Positions 55,411-64,000 of a stretch of 64,000 bases of DNA are shown piece after piece (position 1 is the stretch's first letter; each line of letters opens with the position of its first letter). Source of the DNA: Aedes albopictus (taxonomy: Eukaryota > Arthropoda > Insecta > Diptera > Culicidae); contig NC_085138.1 of the NCBI RefSeq assembly GCF_035046485.1, forward strand, positions 16,929,329 through 16,993,328, written 5' to 3'. The notes beneath the pieces are model-generated. The model saw only the letters and a list, made by a program, of their open reading frames with translations. It was not told the DNA's origin and did no database searches. The position numbers and the translations under genes are program-made.

Positions 55411-56409
55411 AAAAAGCACTGTGTGCTTCCTTGAGTATTGTGTTGTCCTTTGCTGTGCATGCATCACTCCTGTAAGGGGTGAGTATGGCAGCATAATCGA
55501 TCGCGTTCGCTATTGTCTCGAGTCAAAATCAAAACAATAGATGCGCGGGTGTTTAGTGTTCAGTATTGTGTTGTTCTTTGCTGAGTATTGTGTTGTTCTT
55601 TACAGAGAAGAACATTAATCAAGACAATTAGATGATCGGCATTGAACCACAAAAACCCCACAACAATTGGTGAGATCTTTCCAATATTATTTATTTATAA
55701 ATAATTCTATTTCAGTATATTTACTTTATAACTGCATATAAGTTGAAAATTCGCTATTTTCAACATCCTTTCATCTATTGGAAGATGCTTCAGTTCTGGG
55801 CTCTTTCTAAGTTGATGAAGGGATTTATAAATGCTTGCAAGGACTTGGCCAGGTGTGTGGAGCTGAGTGAATCTATGACATTGTAGATAGTAGCGACATC
55901 AGCAATGTCAATGGAAATATTCAACTTTGCAACTCCATCCAAGATTTGTGCAAGTACCCGAGCAGGAATGAATAACTGCCACATAACTGGAGCATACCAA
56001 AGTCAGGTATCATACCAAGACAAGGTATTGGTCGGTTGTCCAGGTATTGAAAATAACTTATTTTGGTATTTTGTAGGTCTTGGTACAATACCTCAACGAG
56101 TTATTGATTTGGTGTTGAGGACTGATTGAGGTATTATTCAATTATGGAAAAATTGCTATTTGTATGGAAAAATCTCCGGTTATTATTTAGGTATTGCCAT
56201 ACCTGATGTCATTATTCACGCGTTATGCACAGAAAACACACCAGTTATTATTTTAGGTATTTTACCTCTTATGCAGGGCTACTTAATACCTTATTCAGGT
56301 TGTAGGTATTTGGTTTTTCATACCTGAGTTAGTTATTTTTCAGCTATTTTCTCCTGCTCGGGTATTCATGCTATGCTATGCTATGCTAAAAAGCACTGTG
56401 TGCTTCCTT
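55411..56409. repeat. Block bounded by 22-bp direct repeats
   Basis: Identical 22-base copies containing AGCACTGTGTGCTTCCTT lie at 55411-55432 and 56388-56409. The block ends in three tandem ATGCT units before the second copy. This is what a retroposed sequence with a long target duplication would show. It contains the MITE at 55957-56362 and short internal repeats of GAGTATTGTGTTGTTCTTT. Confidence 0.6.
55957..56362. mobile_element. 406-bp TA-flanked MITE, CCCGAGCAGGA ends
   Basis: CCCGAGCAGGA at the left and its complement at the right are perfect, with TA at 55955-55956 and 56363-56364. The interior is rich in AGGTATT and TACCT words in both orientations. Noncoding. Confidence 0.85.
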
Positions 56410-57334
56410 ATAATGTTGGTATGTGCACAAATATTTTCAGTAAATGCATGGCGTGCGAGTTTGAAATGTATACTTTTATACACAAAGCTTGTTTTTATCA
56501 TGGCAAAAGAACAAAAAGTTGAAGAACACACACACACCTTCCTCCTAGATGCACATGTAGTTTGAGTTTGTTCTTCTGATGTGTATGGTGGCACTTTCGG
56601 TTAACAATTGTTATCATGAACTAAATCATTTTGTTTCAACTTTCACTGTGGTTGATGTGTTAAATCCTACACTAACCGTCTTTTTTTCCTACATTTTCAT
56701 GCTTATGCAGACAGGTGTACTAAGCGTTCACCTTGCCAGCGGGTCAGCTAATGTACGAAGGACTTTGATTCAGTCAAAATTTTAGCCCAAAAGAGTGTGA
56801 AAACGAGTTCATCGAAAAGTTATTTCAAACATTTGCACCTCCTTAAATCCTGAGAGCATAGTCGCGGCCTGGCCACCACTTCACTCTCAAATCCACGCGC
56901 CCCCATGCAATGCATTCCACGAATCGGGATAACCACTGTGGTGCATTCTCAACATCGTTCCGAATCGCCTAATCAAATCACGTACCATCACCAACCACAC
57001 TGACGGACTGTGTTGTACTCACCGGTGCGCCTATATTACTCAGAATGCCCAAGTGCCCCTCGAGTGCTTTCACCGGAAATGCTACACTGAACTGAACTGA
57101 TGCTAGTTCTAGTGCTGATGCAGCTCTGCTGCGCTCCTAAACAGACAGAGGAGACTCTCAAAACTGGGCGCGGCGGCAAGTGTATCCAAGCAACAATCGG
57201 CTGACGACCGTGTTAAAGCGAAATCCGTACATTTGGGTAGATACTGAACGAATTGTCTGAAGCAGATTTTATGATCCACGTTCAATTTCGGTCTTCAATG
57301 CCTACATGTAGTTGCACTACATCACATTCAAGAT
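56410..57334. other. Unassigned DNA
   Basis: No gene recognised. The section 56850-57180 is GC-richer and non-repetitive. Confidence 0.35.
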
Positions 57335-57545
57335 AACACATACAGTAGGTACGGCTTCCACTAATGATGCGCCTTCGTGTTGCATGGCTTTGTTGTCTGC
57401 CGTCAGTAGGGATCCGAGGTAGACGTATTTCTCCACTACTTCTGAGACATCATCGTCTTTCGTGACATTACTTACTAGACGAATCCTGTCGTATTTTGTT
57501 AGAGAATCGTAGTAGGCATCGCCGCGATCGGTTGTGTTTTCAATC
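57335..57545 (-). pseudogene. LINE reverse transcriptase fragment
   Basis: On the minus strand a frame reads DDVSEVVEKYVYLGSLLTAD followed by NKAMQHEG. The EKYVYLGSLLTAD segment corresponds to EEFVYLGSLVTAD in the LINE copy at 34360-35104. Only about 60 codons remain, and the preceding part lies in another frame. A short diverged remnant. Confidence 0.7.
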
Positions 57546-57559
57546 GCTTGTCACGTTTT

Positions 57560-57900
57560 TCTTCGCGTTCCCGAAAAAAATCTTCCGCTGGTGCACGGCA
57601 TAAACTCCCTGGACAAACCGTAGGAGGAACTTCCTGTTGGAATCCTTAAGGGATTTTCTGCAGCAATCCAAGCATGAATTTTTAAGGACTCTCTGCAGGC
57701 ACTCCCAGAGGAATTCTTAGGGATTTTTTTGGAGAAATCCTCTTGGAATTCCATCAAAGATTACTAGGTACATTATTCATGATATTCCTCCAGATTATTT
57801 AAGAGTTTCTTTTGGAACACCAGTAGAAGCTCCTGCTGGGATTCCTTCAGGCATTCCTACTTGGGCTTCCGAAGCATTTTCAGCTGGTATTTTTCAGTAG
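57560..57900. repeat. Dodecamer-type stretch
   Basis: GGAATCCTTAAGGG, GAGGAATTCTTAG and GGAGAAATCC words occur about every 12 bases, then switch to the complementary TTCCTTCAGGC form, a small version of the polarity flip seen elsewhere. Confidence 0.5.
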
Positions 57901-58635
57901 AATAACTAGCCACAGAATGTCAATGTCGCGAGTGTTCGTGTGACCAACATCTAGTTTGCCACGTCCTTACAGCGCCAGTACCGGTCCTACAAGTGTCAAA
58001 CCAATTTTTATTGTCATAACAAAACATCCCCAACAACATGTGTACTTAAAAATATGGATAAATACATCTGAGGTATGAAATAAAATAAATTAATTTATTA
58101 GCTACAGCGCCATTAGCAATCTATTTTCTCATACATCTACTTATTTTTCCCACACCAAAAATCTCGAGTAAGCCCCCTGGTAGTCGACGCATCTTTACTA
58201 TTTTTTTTTATCAAAAACAAAACAATTTTAATAACATGTAATACAATTTAAGAAATATTCTATCTGAAGCTATGTTTGAGTGAGTGTGATGAACGAGGGA
58301 TAACTACATTTGACTTAAGGATTTCCCAGTAGAACGATGTTCCTTTGAAGGGATCCCTTTGATCACAAAATTAGTTAGCTGATACCTAATTTATAATTAT
58401 TTTAGAAACATTTATTTCTTTAACAAGAGTTCAAATCTAATACTTGTAAAACCGAGAAACTTAAACAGAAGAAAACAAAAAAAAATCAATCTGGCAGTTA
58501 CAAGAATTCACTGGCTTTTTGATTTAAAGTGTTGTTTTAATCTGGTTTTGAATGACAACCGACTGTTTAATGCTTTAAGATAGTTTGCTCTTGTGAGCCA
58601 TCTAAGAATTCTAAGAGGATTCACTGCTTCACACA
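57901..58635. other. Unassigned AT-rich DNA
   Basis: No gene or family recognised. Confidence 0.35.
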
Positions 58636-58639
58636 GATT

Positions 58640-58810
58640 CATTTCACCAGAAATTCCTTAATAAATCAAGAATTCCTAATGGAATTTCAAGTGGATTATC
58701 AACATTATTTGCTAGGAAATTTTTGGAGGATTCCTTGTAGAAATTTCTTAAAGAATCACCGCAGGAATTCTTAGAGGGATCTCAGCCTTGATTGCATGAG
58801 GAATTCAAGC
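58640..58810. repeat. Dodecamer-type stretch
   Basis: AGAAATTCC, GGAATTTC and GAGGATTCC words recur; short and eroded. Confidence 0.45.
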
Positions 58811-58902
58811 AATTATTTTCAAATCAGTCAACAAGTTTTCAAAATATCGTGATCACCGTAACTGCACTTTTTGTAACACAATATTTTTTCATATTTATTT
58901 TT

Positions 58903-59147
58903 AACTAGCAGTCCCGGCAAACGTCGTCCTGCCTGCCTACTCTGTTTTTTGACATGCAGTTCCATGAAGAAATGCCCCTCAAAATGGATTTTCAGATTTT
59001 CCTGTTTTCCTTGCTTTCCCGGTCACTTTTTGTAATTATTTTTTCGTACGAACACGTCGGAGCCCTGGCGGAAACAGTGAAAGAATCATGTCGAGCCTAT
59101 TCGTGACATACAAACACCATTCCATTTTTATTTATATAGATATCTTG
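58903..59147 (+). mobile_element. Retroelement-like repeat, AGCAGTCCCGGCAAACGTCG type (copy 2)
   Basis: This shares the opening AGTCCCGGCAAACGTCG and TGCCTGCCTAC with 22063-22338 and ends in ATTTATATAGAT. The middle differs, so the two may be different subfamilies. Confidence 0.5.
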
Positions 59148-59149
59148 TT

Positions 59150-61785
59150 TTTTTCTGTATTGTCATTTGTTAATATTACGTGTGTGAATTTTGGCCTAGT
59201 ACGGTACTTTAAAGAAGCCTCCACTGGGAAAGCATACATTCGTTGCAATGCAATGATCAATTCATCTTCCCGGTATTGCAAGCGAGTAGGCATCATCTCC
59301 TCTGCAGATTCTATCCTTTCTTCCCACTTTAGTTTTTTTTTTCGCTTAGAAATAGGTAGTCTTCTACACCGCAACAGACATAGAAATACTTCTAATCTGG
59401 CTGCAATAACGGACAGAAGTGCTCCTTCTGAAATATGATGCTGTACGTACCTAGGTACGTACACGCACAGAAAGCACACCAACGATGGACGTCGAATGGA
59501 ATCATCTTGGTAAAGTTGTTTTCGGTCCATCCATACACTAATTGCGAACACCATTACTCTGGTTCGACCATCACATCACGTGGGAGAAATCGATACCCGT
59601 AGGACTTTCAGCTTGGCCAGGATTTCGGCCAGATTATCCAAACGTTCTCCTTCTCTGGGTCTCACCCATGATGAAAGTGTCTTTGAAGATCGGAAAGACC
59701 ATTAAAAGATAGGGATTGTAGATATGTGTGAGAGTGTGGTTGAGTGTCTACATGCAAGATTATGCCACGCTGCATGTTCTTGACCACAAGTGATAGGGTG
59801 AGTTGGAGTTGGAGTGATTCATACCACAAGGCAGGATATTTTTTATTTTGGATGGTTGGTTATGTATTAGAACAAATGAGATAGAGATTGGATTCTCTGA
59901 TTGTAATCAATTTCTATTGATTTCAATTTCAAATTATTTTGGGTTTCTCAGACAGATCAAACAATCAGACAAATGCAACACATTATACAAATTTGATAAT
60001 GCATTTTAACCGACTTCAACATATAAAAACCCAGCCTGAAACGGATTGCGCCTCATTCACCTTCCAGGTAAGAGCATAAAACGCACCACTGACGATCCGA
60101 TGAGCCAGTTTTCCCAAAAGTGTTTCCACGACTTCCTCCGAAGAGGTGACCCGTCGTCTCAATTTCGTTCTTTTGCCAACGGCCATTTCCGTACAGAAGT
60201 TTCCCCCTCTGTAAAGTATGTGAAGCCAAGATATTCCAATCTGACAACCGCTCGAAACGGACCGGACCGACTGTTCGTTCCTAACCGCACCTCATTTCGA
60301 TAAGAAGATTCGCTGCCACCCACATGCATAGGAACACTGATAGAAGCTGCTGCTGCCTGCTGCTAGGTGCACAACGCAGTCAGTGCATCATATTCCGCTT
60401 CCCCGATGGCATCCCAACCTGCTACCCGAGTGTGGGAGGATAATGACATTATACAATGTAACAGCTTATTGCAAAAAGGGTCGAAATTATCCATGTATAT
60501 TTGAGAAACTAAACTGTAGCGCAGTTTGAAACACCTAAAACATCGCATGTGTGGTTTTCCAAACATCTTGGTGCTCAAGATGCTCTTGGATGTCAATGTT
60601 GTCTCAAAACCTTATTACGTTTTTTTGTCTAAATGAGAAGTAAATTTACACAAACTTTGCCGGAAACAAAGTTCACTTCGAGTGGTTGATATACTGCCAT
60701 TTTTCAAGGCAGGAAGAAAAGATATTGTAACTGAAGTATAAAACTCTTTCACATTTATGTTATTTTCCCCCACTCGGCCACACAGAAATGGCAGCGCTGC
60801 ACTTCAATGTTTGCATGCATGAAGATGACACCCGGTAGGAGCACGCTCTACTTGTCTCCTTTTCAGAGAGTTTCGATGGGTTGTCTTGTCGCTTGTGCTT
60901 GTTCCTCGAATCGAAGCAGCAGCAGCAGCTTCACAAGCAGAGAGACGGGGTCTTATCGCTAGCAGAAACCGATTCCTTCTTCTTCTGGAGCAGTGGAGCA
61001 TCTTGAAAGCATCCATCCACCCGCACACATACCTAATCCCTTTGATCGTCGAAGACGTCGTCATTTGCCTGCAGTCGTCGTCGATGACGAGGAACCTACA
61101 CCATAAGAAAAGGCCCGTTCTTCGGCAATGGAAGAACGTGGGAGGAAGCGACGGGAGGAGGATGTAGGTTAGTTGTCCCCATTTTCCCACCGGAGCGGAG
61201 TTCGACAAGCAATTTGCGGTTGCTTTTCTTGGTGACGGAGTTGGTAGGTAGGTATAGGTAGCAAACATAAAGCACCCATGCACTGAGGAGATGATTATCA
61301 CTGTCATCAACCCCGGGGTGACAACCAACCAACGCAACGGAGCGTATGGCAGTAAGTAGCACGACGACGGACAGCACAATCCTGAGCAATCAGACGGGAT
61401 GAAGTTTGCTATTGTAAAGATGAGAATGACAGCAGAAAATATGGCATAAGGAAGACATGTTTCATATCATACGTCGATTACTTACATACATGGTTACATG
61501 GTAAGATTATGTTCAGTTTTGGTATGGAATGTTAAACTTACGTTCAACAATACCAAAAGTTTGGCCACCATTATTCGTAATTTTTGGAACGGGTTTCCCC
61601 CGATAGGGCATCCAATTTGGCTGCGATTGTGCGGGAAAATTAGAACCAAAACGACAGTCACAGGTTCTTACAGGCAATCTCTAGGGCAATCTCCAACCTT
61701 TTCTACTGCACTGAGCATCCTGCGTCAGCAAGTATTGATCTACCCAGCATGATGTTGGACTACGCATCCAGTTCATTCGCAGCTG
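59150..61785. other. Low-repeat noncoding DNA
   Basis: No mobile element recognised. Open frames of up to 191 codons (60804-61379, minus) occur in GC-rich sequence but overlap opposing frames and have no domains. The sequence may be host intergenic or intronic DNA. Confidence 0.35.
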
Positions 61786-62248
61786 ACTAACGCTAGCGAG
61801 ATCAACTAACTACTAGGAAGACGACATTACTGGCGCAGCTAGAACGTGCAGAGCAGTTCATCATCCAATATGTGCGAATGTTCGGGGATCCGGATGTGCT
61901 ATGGGCATCTCTCGAGGGAGTCCAATCCGCGCTTGAAGACATGGAGCAAACCGCAGAGGCTAAGACTGTTAACCTTGATATTCGTGATTCTTTTAAACCG
62001 AAGCCTTTTCAAAATAAAGCCAATCTTAAAGCTAAAATGCCTCCGCCATTTATTCCACAAGTCAATCGCCCTGGTCCCTCCGCTCGCGTACCGTCCACCT
62101 TGTCTAGTTTGAAATTGCCTACCATTTCGAAATTCGGTTACCGTCAGTGGCTGACGTTTCACGACACGTTCCAAATCCTTATTCGCGACAACGACAAGTT
62201 GCCCGCGATTCAAAAGTTTCCCTATTTGCGCGCTGCACTGAAAGATGA

Positions 62249-62709
62249 CCATCTACAAAACGCTGATTAGACCGGTCGTCCTCTATGGGCACGAAACATG
62301 GACCCTACGTGCAGAGGACCAACGCGCCCTTGGAGTTTTAGAACGGAAGGTGTTGCGTACCATCTACGGCGGAGTGCAGATGGAAGACGGGACTTGGAGA
62401 AGGCGAATGAACCACGAGCTGCATCAGCTGCTAAGAGAACCAACCATCGTCCATACCGCGAAAATCGGGAGGCTATGGTGGGCGGGTCACGTCATCAGGA
62501 TGTCGGATAGCAACCCGACTAAAATGGTTCTCGAGAGTCATCCGACCGGTACAAGAAGACGTGGAGCGCAGCGAGCTAGGTGGGTCGACCAAGTGGAGGA
62601 CGATCTGCGGACCCTACGCAGAGTGCGGAACTGGAGACAAACTGCCATGGACCGAGTGGAATGGAGACGGCTACTATGTACAGCAGAGGCCACCCCGGCC
62701 TTAGCCTGA
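62249..62709 (+). pseudogene. LINE reverse transcriptase C-terminal tail
   Basis: The frame is open from the insertion border and reads TIYKTLIRPVVLYGHETW, LGVLERKVLRTIYGG, RRRMNHELHQLLREP, LWWAGHVIRM and RWVDQVEDDLRTLRRVRNWR, ending at the TGA 62707-62709. It is the same family as 34360-35104 but without that copy's deletions. It lacks the palm and endonuclease, so it is a truncated retrocopy and not a working gene. The first codons borrow the preceding gag sequence. Confidence 0.85.
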
Positions 62710-62720
62710 TTGGTAAGGTA

Positions 62721-63639
62721 GGGGAACTGCGGCCATAACGCCCATAGGGGGCAAGTTGCGCCACCCTTGTTTTAGGCAAACCACGTTATTTTCAGTACTT
62801 TTTTCAATTGCAATCGCTAAAATAAGAATAAAAATGCTTCTTTACATTTGAGTTTACATATTTTTACTAAAAAAAATGTACAAAAACTTCGAAAAAAGAT
62901 TTTGGCAACTTTTGATGTAATTTTAGCCTGTCAAATGTTTACACTTTTTTACATCATTTAAAAGAATTTTTTTCTCGCTATCCCCACAAACTGTTTTGTA
63001 CACTCCCATTATTTGTGTACCAAGCGGAAAAAGTATCGAATTTGACCCATACAACTTTTTTACAAGGGTCCAAACTTCTGAGGCATGTGTGGGGTAAAAT
63101 GCCCACCCCTAGTTATTTACATTAAAATAGCCATTTAGACCCAAATTCTTGCACAAATTATGTAGAACACAAGTTGGAATCAAGCAACAGCACAGTTTTA
63201 CTATAAATAAGTTCACTTATCACACAGCCATGCGTCATTTTGTAGTAATTATTATTAAAACAGTTCACTATGACGTTTACAAGGAATTGACCCATAATTA
63301 CAGGTGATCCATAATTATGTAATGACTGTATACCCTTCACGAATAATAACAGTTGACAAAAAACCAGGCGCGCAAGTATATGTACACAATTTGGCATCCT
63401 GGCGCTTGCTGTGGCTAGTGGCGCGTTTTACCCCGCATTAAAACTAAAATTCTGAAAATCAAACTTTTTTTCAAATTTGAATTTTTCAGTAGTAAAACAT
63501 AACACTGGTTTATGGTTTCTTCCATTTGGAAGGAAACATGTTGGTGCTTCATGTTAGTGCCAAAAAATGTGTATTATAAAGTGTTTCGTGGTTAAAATTG
63601 GACTCTTCCTTAACGTGGGCGTCTTACCCCCAGTTCCCC
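62721..63639. mobile_element. 919-bp TA-flanked non-autonomous element
   Basis: The left end GGGGAACTGCGGCCATAACG and the complement of the right end GGGGAACTGGGGGTAAGACG match at most positions. TA flanks (62719-62720 and 63640-63641) collapse to restore the LINE tail GGTAAGGTAAGTA. Interior ORFs are short. Words such as GGGGTAAAATG recur inside and in the 10.1-14.6-kb foldback. Confidence 0.85.
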
Positions 63640-64000
63640 TAAGTACTGAAAGATGAAGCCGTTCAACTGGTCGTGTGAATTGCTATCAGTGCTGCAGACT
63701 ATCCTCTGGCGTAGGACTCATAGATTAGCCGGTATTGTAACGAATACTTGCTTAAAAAGCGACACCTACAGGACCTGAAGGACGTGCCGCGGATGAAGAA
63801 GGAGACTGCGGTTGCACTACATTCAACTTTGGATGAGTTTCAGCGACACGTCAAGATCCTCAAGCAACTGGGTGAGGATTGTTGGAGCATCTACTGTGTT
63901 CGGGACTTCACGATGAAACTATCAAAGCGTGGGATGACCATGCAGCGTCTGTCGACGCCCGTGCTCTTCTCATTCCCAACCAAATTTGATGTCGGATCGA

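Larger units (their letters stand above)
62249..63644 (+). mobile_element. 5'-truncated LINE inserted in BEL/Pao gag
   Basis: ACTGAAAGATGA is duplicated at 62237-62248 and 63645-63656, a 12-bp target duplication. The LINE part (62249-62720) encodes the C-terminal reverse transcriptase tail and a GGTAAGGTAAGTA-type end, which is itself split by a TA-flanked element. Confidence 0.88.
61800..64000 (+). pseudogene. BEL/Pao gag remnant, interrupted and truncated by the window
   Basis: Two blocks of one gag gene are separated by 1.4 kb. The first (61840-62248) reads AEQFIIQYVRMFGDPDVLWA, then PTISKFGYRQWLTFHDTF and IQKFPYLRAALKD, as in BEL/Pao gag proteins. The second (from 63645) resumes with LKDEAVQ, then RHLQDLKDVPR, and shifts frame near 63880 to LEHLLCSGLHDETIKAW. 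Stop codons occur near 63678, 63711 and 63720. The gene was therefore decaying, before or after the interruption. No protease or RT is inside the window. The 5' LTR was not identified. Confidence 0.8.

Noticed and set aside
60804..61379. 191-codon minus-strand frame
   Set aside because: Opposing frames overlap it, no domain or conserved pattern is visible, and composition is that of a GC-rich noncoding block.

Overview
The window looks like repeat-dense, gene-poor DNA from a culicine mosquito, most likely Aedes. The reasons are two tRNA-derived SINE copies that I recognise as Feilai (about 15.56-15.83 kb and 32.99-33.25 kb), a second tRNA-SINE family, a Ty3/gypsy element, BEL/Pao, LINE, Penelope-like and hAT elements, and many short TA- or TAA-flanked inverted-repeat elements. 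I found no convincing host protein-coding gene. The long AT-rich, repeat-poor stretches are best read as intergenic or intronic DNA. There is one assembly gap of exactly 500 N (18612-19111).

Layout. 0-5 kb is mostly unrecognised sequence with a SINE and short inverted-repeat elements. 6.16-8.82 kb is bounded by pogo/Tigger-like ends and holds nested insertions: a hammerhead-like repeat, a SINE, pieces of a 12-bp degenerate repeat, and a broken LINE. 10.09-14.62 kb is a 4.5-kb inverted repeat containing further inserted elements. 17.16-20.82 kb is a four-exon hAT transposase gene, interrupted by the gap and by a 198-bp element in its last exon. 22.0-23.6 kb holds interspersed and ~153-bp tandem repeats. 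23.7-31.9 kb is a giant degenerate dodecamer array (unit close to ATTCCTGGAGGA) into which a hAT-type non-autonomous element (itself carrying a TA-flanked foldback) and a rearranged Penelope-like element have inserted. 33-41 kb holds SINEs, Harbinger- and mariner-type non-autonomous elements, a broken LINE and an inverted-repeat element with a hammerhead-like core.

41.66-48.96 kb is the best preserved unit: a Ty3/gypsy retrotransposon on the minus strand. Its LTRs differ at one position in 607 and it has TACA target duplications, a primer-binding site and a polypurine tract. It encodes gag and a complete protease-RT-RNase H-integrase pol. Pol is entered at a T TTT TTA slippery site just before the gag stop. 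A small leader ORF upstream of gag predicts a myristoylated, single-pass membrane peptide. 51.6-53.9 kb is a second dodecamer array whose strand polarity flips in the middle. 55.4-59.1 kb carries a retroposed block with 22-bp flanking repeats, a LINE remnant and other repeats. The right end (61.8-64 kb) is a decayed BEL/Pao gag split by a LINE with a 12-bp target duplication; that LINE is in turn split by a TA-flanked element.

The main biological interest is (i) compact hammerhead-ribozyme-like motifs with self-complementary stem III in three repeat copies, (ii) the dodecamer arrays, (iii) the gypsy element's frameshift site and leader membrane ORF, and (iv) nested insertions dated by exact empty-site reconstruction. 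All names come from reading the sequence without database searches.
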